Below are positions 42,914 to 54,978 of a stretch of 64,000 nucleotides of DNA, in pieces. The position numbers were made by a program, and so were the translations under genes. The number at the start of each line of letters is the position of its first letter. Within the stretch, counting starts at the first letter, position 1. The notes under the pieces were generated by a model, which saw only the letters and a list, made by a program, of their open reading frames with translations, did no database searches and was not told where the DNA came from. Where the stretch lies: NCBI RefSeq assembly GCF_963966145.1, contig NC_091054.1, positions 14,570,001 through 14,634,000 on the forward strand. The letters run 5' to 3'. Source of the stretch: Tenebrio molitor (Eukaryota; Arthropoda; Insecta; Coleoptera; Tenebrionidae).

Positions 42914-43774
42914 ATGGCATTCAAAGTAAGTACTGTCTACAGCGTGTCCAAAATAATTGTCGGCGATCAGTGCAAGTGATTGTCTAATTTGAATTTTTTT
43001 CAGTTTGTCGCTTTCGCCGCTCTTTTCACCGTGGCCCGTGCAGGCATTGCCTCTTACGCCGCCGCCCCCGCCCTCTCTTACGCCGCCGCCCCCGCCCTCT
43101 CTTACGCCGCCGCCCCCGCCGTCTCCTACCACGCTCCCATCGCCAGAGCCGTCGCTCCTGCCATCTCTTACGCCGCACCGATCGCCAGAGCTGTAGCTCC
43201 CGTCGCATATGCCGCCCCCGTCGCTAAAGCCGTGATTGCCCAACCCTTCTCCCCAGCTCACTACGACTTCGGATACGCCGTCAACGACCCTCACACCGGA
43301 GACAGCAAGACCCAACAGGAGTCTCGACGTGGAGATGTCGTCCAAGGAGCTTACTCTCTGGTGGACTCTGATGGCACAAGACGTGTTGTGGAGTACGTCG
43401 CCGATCCTGTCAACGGCTTCAACGCTGTCGTTCGCAAAGAACCTCTCGCTGTTAAAACTGTGGCTCCAGTAGCTACCGCCATCGCCGCTCCAGTGGCCAG
43501 GATCGCCGCCCCCGTGGCTAGGATTGCTACTCCCGCTGTAGGATTGGGATACAGCGGTTTGGGATACGCCGGAGGTTTGGGATACGCCGGTGGTCTGGGA
43601 TACGCCAGCGGTTTGGGATACGCCGGCGGTTTAGGTTACAGTGGAGTAGGATACAGCGGAGTGGGATATAGTGGTTTGGGATACAGCGGCTTGGGATACG
43701 CTGGCGGTTTGGGTTACTCCTCCGGTTTGGGTTACGCCTCCGGTTTGGGTTATTCCAAAGCTCTCCTCCACTAA
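42914..43774 (+). CDS. RR-2 cuticular protein, array copy 3
   Basis: About 260 residues, the longest copy. Exon 1 is 42914-42925 and exon 2 is 43004-43774. It has one extra ALSYAAAP unit in the N-terminal repeats, a V for I in the RR-2 domain (ADPVNGF) and an IATPAVG variant after it. The linker is AKAVIAQPF as in copies 1 and 5. The tail has GVGYSGVGYSGLGY followed by two extra GLGY units. Confidence 0.93.
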
Positions 43775-44078
43775 AGACTGCATCGACTACTTAGTTATTT
43801 AAATTATAGGAAATAATTTGATACTTGTCAATAAAAATATATAATGTAAAAATGGCGAATCTGAATTTCCCTAACCTCCCTTTATTTATTAAAATATTTA
43901 TCTGAAGCAAACGACCAGACTATTCCAATCAAACAGCCTAAACTTTTTCTTTCAGAAAGAAATAAAATCCTATTTAATTTGGAAAAAGATTGTTAATTAA
44001 ATGGACAACGGTCTTGGAGTCATTAAAAGAAATTCAAAAGCGAGAAAACTTCTTCTTTGTATTCTTTGAAGGGTATTG

Positions 44079-44350
44079 TTAAATTATAGGAAATAATTTG
44101 ATACTTGTAAATAAAAAAATATAATGTATATAAAAATGGTAGATATGAATTTTTCTAACCTCCCGTTATTTATCAATTTATTTATTGGAAGCAAACAAGC
44201 AGACTGAGTATTCAGAGTAATTGACTTTCTGCTAAAGAAATAAAATACTATTTAATTGAAAAAAAAAAATTGTAGGAGTCATTAAATAAAATTCAAAAGC
44301 GAGAAAGATTCTTCTTTTGATTATTTGAAGGGTAATGTGATACAAGTGAT
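44079..44350 (+). repeat. Orphan second 3' flank of a cuticle gene
   Basis: Repeats text found right after copy 3 (AAATTATAGGAAATAATTTG, then AATAAA, the CTAACCTCCC block and GCAGACTGAGTATT) but with no cuticle coding sequence before it. The join occurs after GGGTATTGTT at 44078. Best explained as the remains of a cuticle gene removed by unequal crossing-over. Confidence 0.7.
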
Positions 44351-44559
44351 AAATTGCTGTTCACAATTGATGTATAATTTATTTTATTAATTTAATATTA
44401 TTAATCCTATTAAATGCCAGAGCTCCGGATTAGTAAAATTTGCCTGACCCTCGTGGAGAAGGCACTAAAAATGCGAGACAATCCATTGGACAATCTCTTG
44501 AGGAATACAGAATTGTTCTCTTTCAAGTGTTAGTTTTTCTGTAATTTGCGACGCACTTG

Positions 44560-44830
44560 TGTTTTCTCTCTCGAAGCACTACGGCTACATTGTCAGGCTT
44601 GCTTCTTGTTTCAGCTAAATTTACGTCTCTTTTGATATCATAACTTAATATGTTCTTTGGTCTCTCATTATGGAATGAATAAAGCTTCGTGTTCCTGTAT
44701 TTCTCCCAGCTTTTATATGTATTTATAGTGTTTAGCAGGGCCTAAAAGTAGCGACTGCCTTTGAGTAAAAATTAATTTTGCTGTCTTTACAAAATGCGTT
44801 AAATGCCCAACTTTTTTTTAAAGAAAGGAG
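44560..44830 (-). pseudogene. Degenerate copy of the small coiled-coil gene
   Basis: The minus strand resembles the middle and C-terminal part of the ORF at 54979-55287 (AKLIFTQRQSLLLG against SKINFHTRMATTLG; later YQKRR against KRA), but has several stops. Shared nucleotide blocks include AAATTAATTTTGCTG and TTTTGA(C/T)ATCATAACTTA. Confidence 0.55.
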
Positions 44831-45638
44831 CATGTTCAAATAATTTTTATCATGTGATTACTGAAATAAAAGTGTTTCAGTTAGTTGTTTATTACGAAAC
44901 TTTTTAGATTATTATTAGCACTAAGGACATCCTAAATGCAATGTTTGTAAAAGTTTAGACTATTGGAATTATTTTCTTGCCAATTTGAAAAAATTCGAAC
45001 AGGTTAATTTTACTCTTTTAAAAGAAACGCTTTCCGATAATATTCATTTTTCCGTCCCTTTTTAGAAAAATTATCAAATTCTGATTTATGCCCGTGTAGC
45101 ATGGGCAGTTGCCAAGGAGGTTGCACTGCCAGTTCCTAAGATGTCGATTTTTAAAGATGAAACAGGGTGGCAGTAAAATTCTAATTTTACACTCACATAA
45201 ATTAATTTAGATATTTTTGTATCAACTGATATCTACTGTGAACCAACAAGGATGACTTTTAAGTGACAATTCGAAAATTACAATGAACCGAAGTAATGTT
45301 TGATTCAGATAAGAAGACGATTACTTAACATCTTGGATGACGAACCAGTCATTCCAAATCCAACCGCTTACTGTTTCATGTAAAGCTATTAAATCTGTCT
45401 TATGGGAGTTATGAGAAGGAAGGATATTTTCTGTTGATGCTATATTAAATTAAAATTGCGCCAGCAGCTAAGGGTGGTGGGTGTCTTCAGAAGCGGTACA
45501 ATGTTATTATGTTGGGTAAGGTTATTAAAATTGAAGAACGAAAGGAATAAATTTGAAACACTTCTTTTTCCCTCCACACATTTTAAAGAAACCCCAATAT
45601 GACGGAGCACACATTTTAAAAATTACAATGTTTCCTAA
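44830..45638. other. AT-rich spacer
   Basis: No gene or repeat family recognised. Confidence 0.35.
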
Positions 45639-46652
45639 GAATGAACTGGAGTAACAATCTCAGCAAAAAGTTGCGGAATTCTTATAATGCTATGAAACGT
45701 TTATTACGAGAAATCAATATTTGAAAAAATAGTTTTTAATTTTTAGAAACGAATTGTAATGAGTTGCAAGTAAATTTTGTGTTTATTTTCTTGATATTTA
45801 GATAATTACTTACATGTGATTTTACAATCTTTTGACTAAGACTGTACGTGAAAGTAAACAAAAGCACACTGAATTTCAATTTTCATTGATTTCTGTTAAA
45901 GTTCTTAACGTAACTGCAGTAAAACGTGCGATATGAGTGTAATGTTGCATACCGACGTCAATTATACAGGGGATAAAGTAACCCTATCCCAGCATATTTT
46001 ACGCCTCAGGCGGGGCAGCATTTTTTAAACCTTGGTAACCAAGCGTGATAATGAAGGGCTATACAACAATATGAAAAATAAATATTTTTTTTGCAAGATT
46101 TTGGCAACTAACAATGGTACTAACAATTTTAACCCAATTTTTAGTAATTTTTATCTCGAAAACTAGAGGACTTTTATTAAAAAATTTTTTTGCCGATGAC
46201 TAACTCACCATCACCAATTACCAGTATTTTTTTGTACTAGCAATTTTCAAACACCCTGTATGCATTCTGTTCACTTTTATTGAAATTAAAACAGATACAT
46301 AACCTCAAAAACCGTGTTTTTCCGCATGTAATTAGCGATTACAAGGAAAATCCTCGACCAACTTTTTTTGTAAATTCATTAGAAAATTCTACGATATCGA
46401 TACTTTATGTGTGAAAAATTTAAGAAAAATTGGCCTTTTTGAAATATGTTTTTTATCAATTTTTATGCGACCATTGCTCCATTTCTCATAAGAACACGTG
46501 TAAAATATCCCGAAACTTTAAAAGGTAATAACTTTAAAATTCCTGGACCAAATTTTTTTTAAATTTGGCACAGTACTTTAGAATGGATGAAAGGACTATT
46601 GTACCAATTTTAAGCAAATTTCACCATTTTTCAATGTTACTCCAGTTCATCC
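45639..46652. mobile_element. TTAA-flanked non-autonomous element, copy 2, with nested MITE
   Basis: Related to 28663-29521 in opposite orientation, with ends GAATGAACTGGAGTAACA / TGTTACTCCAGTTCATCC and flanks CTAA and TTAA. It contains a 292 bp insertion (45967-46258) absent from copy 1. Confidence 0.8.
45967..46258. mobile_element. TA-type MITE nested in the TTAA element
   Basis: Begins CAGGGGATAAAG and ends CACCCTG with TA on each side. Copy 1 of the host element runs straight through the corresponding site, so the boundaries are defined by comparison. Confidence 0.8.
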
Positions 46653-46812
46653 TTAAGTTTCCGGAAATATTTCGGAAACGTTTTCCGGAAATATTTTCAA
46701 ATTATAAATTTCCGGAAATTTCCCATCACTACTTCTAGATGTAGGTAGGTATGTATTTCAGAAAGTGGAAATTATATTACAAGAACTTCTTCTGAATGTT
46801 GATGACGTAAAT

Positions 46813-47035
46813 TCCATTCACGTTGGATTTTCCTTTTCAAGGTCAAATAATTTAATTTTTTGGCTCTGTAATTATGTTTTGTAAATAGTGAAATGCAGGT
46901 AAACACCGTTCACGTTAGATTGAGCATTGTTAAATCGCATTATGTTGATTAGCTGCATGTCACTATTTACAAAACATAATTACAGAGCCAAAAATTAAAT
47001 TATTTGACCTTGAAAAGAAAATCCAACGTGAATGG
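46813..47035. mobile_element. Foldback MITE with about 80 bp arms
   Basis: The left arm (46813-46893) CCATTCACGTTGGATTTTCC ... TTGTAAATAGTGA returns at 46960-47035. The spacer is about 65 bp. No coding content. Confidence 0.8.
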
Positions 47036-47199
47036 ACTTTAGGTATATACCGCAATCAATACACGTCGACCTTTTCTGTACTTTTCGATAAAATACTGAG
47101 ATGACTTTACATAATCACTTAACCAAATCTCTATAAACTACAACCAGTTAAACAGCGTGCAGCATTTCAGTAAAGTCGTTTCGATTACGTTATCGCCAA

Positions 47200-47506
47200 T
47201 TAATTAAGGACATTTTTAACAACCATCTTTAATTGAATTAGGATTTGTTGTATCAAGAGACTCCGATAGGTTAATACAATCGCATTTTTAGCCCGCTTTG
47301 GGCTGTTATTCATTTCCAAGATTTCTTCTTCCAATATGTAGCTGTTTATCAAGGACGATAAATACACTCTTATCAGATAATAGTCCTTCATTGCGGGTTT
47401 TAAGCTCCTCAATTTCTTCGTTTAGTTTATTAATTGGGAACTGCATATTGTTAAATGTGTCCATGATGTTGCAATTTTTAATTAAAATTTCGTATTCTGC
47501 GTCCAA
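47200..47506 (-). pseudogene. Small coiled-coil gene, second copy, truncated
   Basis: Reads MDTFNNMQFPINKLNEEIEE and LKTRNEGLLSDKSVF, matching the first half of the ORF at 54979-55287 (MDMINTQSQINNVKEEIENL, KSRAFDLFGKAAVEG). The frame stops at 47306 and similarity fades after HIGRR. Probably decayed. Confidence 0.55.
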
Positions 47507-48127
47507 ATGATGTCAATCAAGTAGGAGGGCTCAGAGCGAGAAACACTCGCATACCACACGTGTAACACTTTATTATAAATGTCACAAAGGAGACCAAATT
47601 ATTACTTAAATGTTTATTGCAAATGTTGTACGTTCCTGGCGTATTAATGTTTAAAGAAATTACCATTTGTAAAATGGCTCGGATTTTCAGAAATAACTCG
47701 AAAACACTAGTACGAGTATATGAAGCCTATAATTGTGTTCGTTTTAAAGATTTTTCAATAAACCAAAGGTATTAATTTGTCAGCCAACAGCGAAGTGAGT
47801 AATGATACAAATGTGTTAACACTTTACGAAAACCTATTGAAACACAATAGTTATTTGTATCACAAGGCTAAAAAATGCCATTTTGCAAGTGCAAGCACGG
47901 TTTATGAAGCAGCCGTGTAATACACAAAACTTTTTCGGCCGGCAATTTATTTAAAGCAAAATATAATAATTTTTGTTAAAAAATTACCGGATAGAGAATT
48001 TATTTTTCTTCCATTGGCAACATAAAGGATCCAAGAAGCGATTGTCACGACAAAAGTCCACCAATTTCTCAAAAATTCAAAACCGCTTGATAACCCCCTC
48101 GGCATCTACTGCTATACACAACGTACG
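47507..48127. other. AT-rich spacer
   Basis: Nothing recognised. The upstream part is shared weakly with the flank of the coiled-coil gene at 55330-55440 (AAATGATGTCAA, CACACGTGT). Confidence 0.35.
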
Positions 48128-48510
48128 GTCGCGATCCTTAAATTTTGGACACTAGTGTCATCGTGCTGTCATACATTCTAAAACAACTTTTATGTAGGTA
48201 TTAATAACCTTAATTTTGATTGTTGTGTCAATTTTAAAAATGTGAATATCAGATTTACCGACAAAACATTCAAGAAATTTTAAAAATCAGACAAATGGAG
48301 TAGAACGAGGTTTTAAATAATAAAAAATAGAAAATAAATAAATAAAAACTATAAACTTAATATTTTGTCATCGCTCATACTGACAAATTGTAGATACATT
48401 TGACAACAATTTCATTAATCATGTGTGACAATTTAATAAATATAGCATGATTTAGAGTAATTTTTTTATATGACAGAAAAATAATGTCCAAAATTTAAAG
48501 ATCGCAATAG
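48128..48510. mobile_element. Probable MITE (GATCTTTAAATTTTGGAC ends)
   Basis: GCGATCCTTAAATTTTGGAC at 48131 onwards is repeated inverted at about 48487-48510 (GTCCAAAATTTAAAGATCGC). Interior AT-rich. Exact ends and target duplication are unclear. Confidence 0.5.
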
Positions 48511-48734
48511 TACAGCTTGCGATAAAGGATACAAATTTGCCCGACATCAATATTTCACACTTAAAAAATTGTACTAATATTCCACATGACATTGACATTT
48601 TGTGCTACTAACCTAAAATTTTTGATAAAAAATTCCTTTACGATTTTCTTGCCTGGGCAGGGAAATGCTATTTTCCAGACGATTTAGACGAATGGAAAAT
48701 CAGTTTTTCTAGATGGAGGCCGAAAAAAATAGAG

Positions 48735-49040
48735 TCAATCTTTAAAGTATTTTCCCGCTCGATCTCTGCAAACCAGAATGTCTATACAATATATTCAATG
48801 AAACTAAGATAAGGGGCGGCTATAAGAATCACAATTTCTGAAAACGTGCGTAACTTGATAAAGTGTCACTGGCCAATTTTGACATTTACGTGAGTTTTAT
48901 TTGAAAAATGCTCAAAAATACAAAACATTCATGACAGAATCATATTTTATAAATGAAAACGAAGAAAACGATTATTTCTTGTATAGGAGTTTTTGCAAAA
49001 ACCGCTTTTCATTATCGTTGTTATTAAGTACAGAGTACAG
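48735..49040. repeat. Spacer repeat S, copy 2
   Basis: Same blocks as 38620-38920. Its distal part GGAGTTTTTGCAAAAAC is also found near 40985-41010. Confidence 0.5.
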
Positions 49041-49140
49041 TCGCGACTTCGCGAGCAATAAATTTTGGTCGTCAATATCATTTTTTGACGCAATGAAAAA
49101 TGCTCGAGTGTAAAACGAAATATCATAACCTATCATTATA

Positions 49141-49634
49141 CAGGGTGATTTTCAAAATTGTGCAGATATTTTAATCACGAGCTACTGGCTTGATGTAGAA
49201 CTCGGACAAAATGTTTAAAAAATTCTATGTCAAAAAATAAAATGACCTTTATTTTTTGAGCTACATTTTTTTTTAATTGCTTTTAGTCTTCTACGTTGTC
49301 AAACAACCTCGTAGGTAAAATTTCGGCACATTTTAAAAATACACCCTGTATACCTATCATATTTTATAAAATGTACACCAATGCGGTTTCCTTGTTTTAA
49401 AGCATATTTCCTATAGGTTACTTCGCATTGGCGTACATTTTATAAAACATGAAATACAAGGGTGTATTTTTAAAATGTGCCGAAATTTTACCTACGAAGT
49501 TGTAGGACAACGTAGAAAACTAAAAGCAATTAAAATATTTCTTGACATAGAATTTTTTAAACATTTTTTCGGAGTTCTACATGAAGCCAGTAGCTCGTGA
49601 TTAAAATATCTGAACAACTTTCAAAATCACCCTG
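49141..49634. mobile_element. Foldback element with about 230 bp arms (CAGGGTGATTTTC ends)
   Basis: Nearly the whole 494 bp is an inverted repeat, flanked by TA at 49139-49140 and 49635-49636. Arms share AATCACGAGCTACTGGCTT..ATGTAGAACTC and ATTTTAAAAATACACCCTG. The centre has a second inverted pair ATAAAATGTACACCAATGCG / CGCATTGGCGTACATTTTAT. Confidence 0.82.
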
Positions 49635-49636
49635 TA

Positions 49637-50470
49637 TTGCATGACATCAATTGTCATTTTTTTTTCTATTTTTTGACACTTTGTTGACATGGGCACAATC
49701 AGGCAGGGATTTTTTTTTTAATTTGTGACAATCTAATCCAAATTTGAAATGACATTTACCACCAAAATTTATTGCTCGCGATTGTAGGTATACTCTGTTT
49801 GTGAGGCTTATGCGACTAAGCCATAAAACGACCGAAGCGTTGACAGATTCCAGTGCGTCCAAAACATTTCATGAATAATCAGTTATTACCAGAAGGATGA
49901 ATATTTCTAAGGAGATGAACTTTTTAGATTTCCTGCTCTAAAGTAATATCCCTTACCTAGCAATCTAGCATCTTCCAAACATCATGTTTTCTCACTCTTA
50001 CGCCTGCACACAGCTTTCAGAAACAGGATGGCCAGTTTGTTAACGTAAGCCGAGCGCAGTATCTTCCCGACAAAAGGAATTTGCATATGCGTGTGTTAAG
50101 TGGTGATTATTATTGATTTATGACAACCCAGTTTTACGACTTATCCGCAACAATCTCAAAAACCGAGTTTACGTAACCGTCTACGTCACACTTATGTCTT
50201 CCATAGCTGCCCCATAATTTTTTTCTGTTGATCATATTGTAATATTATTTTTCTACTTTGCGTTCGTACTGATGCTATTACGATACTGTTTTGCGTATCG
50301 TAATAGGAAAAGGCGTGATATAATAATAATACTAAAAATAGTGAAATTTAATTTTTTAATGTTGACGGATACTGTGGTGTCGCGGCAGACCGCAGACGTG
50401 ACCTTGGGTGGAATCCTTCAACTTTATTATTAAATTTTTTTTTTCATTGAAAAAGTGGCAAAGTAGAAAA
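49637..50470. other. AT-rich spacer
   Basis: No gene recognised. Confidence 0.35.
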
Positions 50471-50484
50471 AATACTGTATGACA

Positions 50485-50595
50485 TCTCGTTTATAAGGCA
50501 TTTTATCGCACTTACTCCTTTAGGGCACTCGCTACGCTCGTCGTGCTCTAAACCCGTGCGTGCGATAAAATGCCTCTTATAAGACTCGTATCATA
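50485..50595. repeat. Palindromic hairpin element with GC-rich loop
   Basis: Arms CTCGTTTATAAGGCATTTTATCGCAC and GTGCGATAAAATGCCTCTTATAAGAC flank a loop GGGCACTCGCTACGCTCGTC. Same architecture as 18660-18793 but different arms. Confidence 0.65.
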
Positions 50596-50824
50596 ATATA
50601 CTATTTTTGCATATCGTAATGAAAGTGGCACTTTTTTACACGCAAAATCGTAGTGAAAGTAGTAGGTACTTTTTTACAAGAAAAATCGTAGTGACAGTAG
50701 TACTTTTTTGTATCATTTTATTCGATCTCTTTGGAGATGATTGTCAAAGCATACCTATTTTTTTTGTTGTAATTTTTCATAAATCCTTTTCGACCAAATT
50801 TCTCAACGTTTCTCGATATGCAAA

Positions 50825-50955
50825 AAAATAGTGTGTACAACACGTTATGAAAGCCTCTTTTTTCACTTATTTTCTTGATTAACTCGGGCTACGCCTTCGT
50901 CAATCAATCTGCAAATTCGTGAAAAAAAGTATGACTTTCATAACTAGTTGTACAA
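50825..50955. repeat. Palindromic hairpin element with CG-containing loop
   Basis: Arms GTGTACAACACGTTATGAAAG and CTTTCATAACTAGTTGTACA flank AACTCGGGCTACGCCTTCGTC. Same architecture as the previous element, again with unrelated arms. Confidence 0.6.
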
Positions 50956-51304
50956 ATAACTATTTAAACTCTATTAAGTAGTTTACCATCTCAAATCGTA
51001 TCGAAAATCCTGTTTATTAATCAGTCCTTGGATGACATTTCCCGTTTCTCTTGTTATTTTTCTGCTTCCTCTAAAAACATTAACTGAAACGGGTATCTAT
51101 CACGAGAGGCTCTAGTACTTACCAGCAGCAAGATTATTTCTACACTTTCTGAGCGTCATACACATGGCTGCATTTTCATTATTAGAGAACATTTTGATGT
51201 AAACTTGAAACTAGAAACCTGAACAAGGTTGCGGGAAAACCTGAAAAATTAACAGATAATGCAACTTTAACGATAAAAATTGTACGAGTATGATTGAATT
51301 TAAT

Positions 51305-51435
51305 TTGTTTTACAAGAATGTGATTTTCTGGTTTGTGGTTACCACACAACGCGTGGACCACGCCTCGACAAACTTGTATAAAAACTGACAACCACCACCA
51401 ATAAGGCACACTCGCAGCTCAACAACCAAGTAAAC
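51305..51435 (+). promoter_or_regulatory. Core promoter of cuticle gene 4
   Basis: TATAAAAA at 51377-51384, 59 bp before the ATG. The downstream ATAAGGCACACTCGCAGCTC and upstream ACAACGCGTGGACCACGCCT blocks are conserved. Confidence 0.75.
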
Positions 51436-52296
51436 ATGGCATTCAAAGTAAGTGTGTCTACACTTCTACAATGTGTAAAAAAAAATTGTCGGTGACCAGT
51501 GCAAGTGATTGTCTAATTTGAATTTTTCCAGTTTGTCGCTTTCGCCGCTCTTTTCACCGTGGCCCGTGCAGGCATTGCCTCTTACGCCGCCGCCCCCGCC
51601 CTCTCTTACGCCGCCGCCCCCGCCGTCTCCTACCACGCTCCCATCGCCAGAGCCGTCGCTCCTGCCATCTCTTACGCCGCACCGATCGCCAGAGCAGTAG
51701 CTCCCGTCGCTTACGCCGCCCCCGTCGCTAAAGCCGTGGTGGCACAACCCTTCTCCCCAGCTCACTACGACTTCGGATACGCCGTCAACGATCCTCACAC
51801 TGGAGACAGCAAGACCCAACAAGAATCCCGCCGTGGAGATGTTGTCCAAGGAGCTTACTCTCTGGTGGACTCTGATGGCACAAGACGTGTTGTGGAGTAC
51901 GTCGCCGATCCCATCAACGGCTTCAACGCTGTCGTCCGCAAAGAACCTCTCGCCGTCAAAACTGTGGCTCCAGTAGCTACCGCCATCGCCGCTCCAGTAG
52001 CCAGAATCGCAGCCCCCGTGGCTAGAATTGCTGCTCCAGCTGTAGGATTGGGATACAGCGGTTTGGGATACGCCGGAGGTTTGGGATACGCCGGCGGTCT
52101 GGGATACGCCAGCGGTTTGGGATACGCCAGCGGTTTGGGATACGCCGGTGGTTTGGGATACAGCGGAGTAGGATACAGCGGAGTGGGATATAATGGTTTG
52201 GGATACAGCGGCTTGGGATACGCTGGCGGTTTGGGTTACTCCTCCGGTTTGGGTTACGCCTCCGGTTTGGGTTATTCCAAAGCTCTCCTCCACTAA
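51436..52296 (+). CDS. RR-2 cuticular protein, array copy 4
   Basis: About 258 residues. Exon 1 is 51436-51447 and exon 2 is 51532-52296. RR-2 domain identical to copies 1, 2 and 5. The linker AKAVVAQPF and intron start GTAAGTGTGTCTACA are shared with copy 2. The tail carries one extra GLGYAS unit relative to copy 2 and GVGYSGVGYNGLGY. Confidence 0.93.
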
Positions 52297-52867
52297 AGAC
52301 TGCATGGACTACTTAGTTATTTAAATTATAGGAAATAATTTAATTCTTGTCAATAAAAAAATATTTATAATGTAAAAATGGCGAATCTGAATTTCTCGAA
52401 CCACCCTTTATTTAGCAATCTATTTATTGAAAGCAAACGAGCAGACTGAGTATTTAGATTATTCGAATCAAATAGCCTAAACTTTTCCTTTTGGGACTTT
52501 CAGCCAAAGGATAAAATCTTATTTACAATAAAATGAAAAATTATTAGATAAACAACACTTTTGGAGACGTTAAATAAAATTGACAAACGAAAAAGCTTCT
52601 TCAGTATTATCTGAAGAGTATTGTCAAACAAACGCGGAAAATGCAATGGTACGTTATTAAGTGACAGCAACTTCTCGTTTATTCTAGAAGATTATGGCCA
52701 TTTTCTGAAAGTAGTTCAGCAACATGTTAGATTTTTCTCAATGTATGTATAAGCGTTTGAGTTTTTAACACTCGAACGATAAATAATAATAAATACTTAG
52801 TCCAACAAACAAGGTGTTCTAGAGGACATATAAAACATATACAATAAATACAGTAGTTACAAATACA
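52297..52867. other. 3' flank of cuticle gene 4
   Basis: Retains the AATAAA region and the GAGCAGACTGAGTATT block common to the array, then AT-rich sequence resembling 59229-59750. Confidence 0.4.
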
Positions 52868-52869
52868 TA

Positions 52870-53550
52870 CAGGGTGTCCCAAAAATGGTGCACTACGGTC
52901 TAGAAGAGATTACCGTAAACGTCAGAAAAATGTTTAAAAAATTCTATTGCACTTATTTGCTGATTTGGCGGTCTTTGAAAGTGGCACTTAACACGTCAAT
53001 TATTTTGAAATATATGTATGAAATTGTCATGACAGCTACCTCTAATGGTACATATTATCACAAAGTACAGTGGCGAGCACGGAATTTCGCACACATTGGA
53101 CATTTCACTGACATAATTTTATTAAAATGAGATACTGGCGACAGTTTCGTGACAGTTTAGGTGAAACATCAGTCATGATCACATATATCATGATTGATTA
53201 TAATGACAATAAAGCTTAGACTAGATAGTTTTTTTTAATGACATACAAATTGGTGTGCGAAATTCCGTGCTCCCCACTGTACAAGATCACTCACTACCAA
53301 TATTTAATCCTGCATAATAGAGAATTTAGAAGCTTTGGAAATCGAAAAAAATATTTTAAATCCACTACGGTAACATTGCAAGGTAATGAAATAATGTAGG
53401 TACGAATATATCTTTGTTTACATTGTATTACCGTTAATAATAATAATAAAAAAAATAATTGATTTTTTTGTCGGAAACATTTTTTCCATGTACATTTAAG
53501 CATCCTCGATAAGGTAGTAAGCAGTTTGTCTGCCAATTTTGGGACACCTG
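52870..53550. mobile_element. Mariner-type element (CAGGGTGTCCCAAAA ends)
   Basis: Ends CAGGGTGTCCCAAAAATGG and CCAATTTTGGGACACCTG are inverted and TA-flanked. No transposase. It contains the MITE at 53068-53279. Confidence 0.8.
53068..53279. mobile_element. Nested MITE (CAGTGGCGAGCACGG ends)
   Basis: CAGTGGCGAGCACGGAATTT and AAATTCCGTGCTCCCCACTG are inverted, flanked by TA at 53066-53067 and 53280-53281. The length is 212 bp. Confidence 0.82.
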
Positions 53551-53552
53551 TA

Positions 53553-54156
53553 TAAATAAGATGAGTAGCAAAACAACAAAAGTAAAAGACATTGATACTC
53601 GTACAATGTCCTACACCGTTTCAAACAGAAATACCTAATCGTCTTCGTTGTCAGACCGACTGACTACTGACGACTCACAGATGTGATGTAAAGCTCCGTT
53701 GTGCACACCGATCAATGCTGATACTCTGCTATCATCTAGTGTCCCAGCTCCGTAGTGCACGTGTGCACGTATAATCTATTCATTTTGATTGTGACCAGTC
53801 CCTAGTAACTTTTCAGTTGCTAGGTTATTGATAGGGAATTTTAGATAACACTAAGTCCAGCCGCAGTTGGCAATTCTCGGAGGCGCCATTTTGGCAGAAA
53901 TGTCTCGCTGACTGAGACAACGATTTGCGCAAACGTTTTTCGACGTACACTGCGCATAACTATAAAAATGAGTTTGGGTACGAAATTTCAGAATTCAAAA
54001 AGAAAATGCCACGTCCGTCGTCTTGTCAAAGTTGAGATTGTTGAGAACAAACGGTTAACATTGACGTGTTTCGAGACATTTATTGAAGACAACGGAAAAT
54101 AACTCACAAAGACGAACATCGCCAATAAAGTTAGCTCTATTTGTGCTATTTTGTTG
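53553..54156. other. Spacer with mixed composition
   Basis: About 53640-54130 is less AT-rich and includes a palindromic GTGCACGTGTGCAC. No domain or gene recognised. Confidence 0.35.
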
Positions 54157-54158
54157 TA

Positions 54159-54514
54159 CTATTGCGGGCAAAAAAAGTGGGACATCAAATTTCTGTCAGT
54201 TTTGAAAAATTCGATGTAGTTCAAGCTTTATTGTCATTTTTTTGACACTATTCTAGCTGACAGTTTAAAAATTGATTTTATACTCCTATTTTACTTTTCC
54301 AAATGCCCTCTTCTTTTGATAAAGGTAGATTTTGATTGGGACTTTGCATTAAATATTCACTATGCGCTTATTTACAATCATTCCCTACAACCTACAATAC
54401 TTACCTAATGACAACGTCAATCAATTCAAAGTAGGGTTAGAATCACATAAGGGTTATTTCACATTAAAAGTCAAGACAATGACGTTGATGTCCCACTTTT
54501 TTTGCCCGCAATAG
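54159..54514. mobile_element. TA-type MITE (CTATTGCGG ends), uninterrupted copy
   Basis: A 356 bp element with inverted ends CTATTGCGGGCAAAAAAAGT that match perfectly over about 30 bp, flanked by TA. It serves as the empty-site reference for the copy at 39242-40865. Confidence 0.88.
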
Positions 54515-54978
54515 TACATTTTGGCCAGCGTTGTAAGTGGTTTGATGCTTTTTGCCTTTTCATCCCCTATAAAACATTTTTATGAACTTTATGTTCCTTG
54601 CTGTCCGATTAGTTTTTATCTAAATATATTTCCATTAATCAATGGAATTAATTTAAAGGTCTGATTACCTTCAGTAATCCCCAGGTATTTTTTCCTGTTT
54701 TTCTTACTGCCAAATGACCATTTCCTTGATTCTTCATTTATAGCGATAAATACATTGAGATCATTGCTTTACCACCATTGTTAAGTTTTGACAATTTTGA
54801 CATTTTCACATCATGTTCACACTACACAAAAATTTAGTGGAAAACGTATGCAGCACACAGCTAAACAGCGCCTACTATTTTTTTCGTTGTGGTCACAATC
54901 AAAATGAATAGATAATACTTGTCTTCTCTCCGACGAAGGAGGTCAGACTTGATTCTTTTTTTAGCTACATTTACATAC

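Noticed and set aside
46660..46730. Repeated TTTCCGGAAAT motifs
   Set aside because: A handful of imperfect short palindromes without clear ends; too little to call an element.
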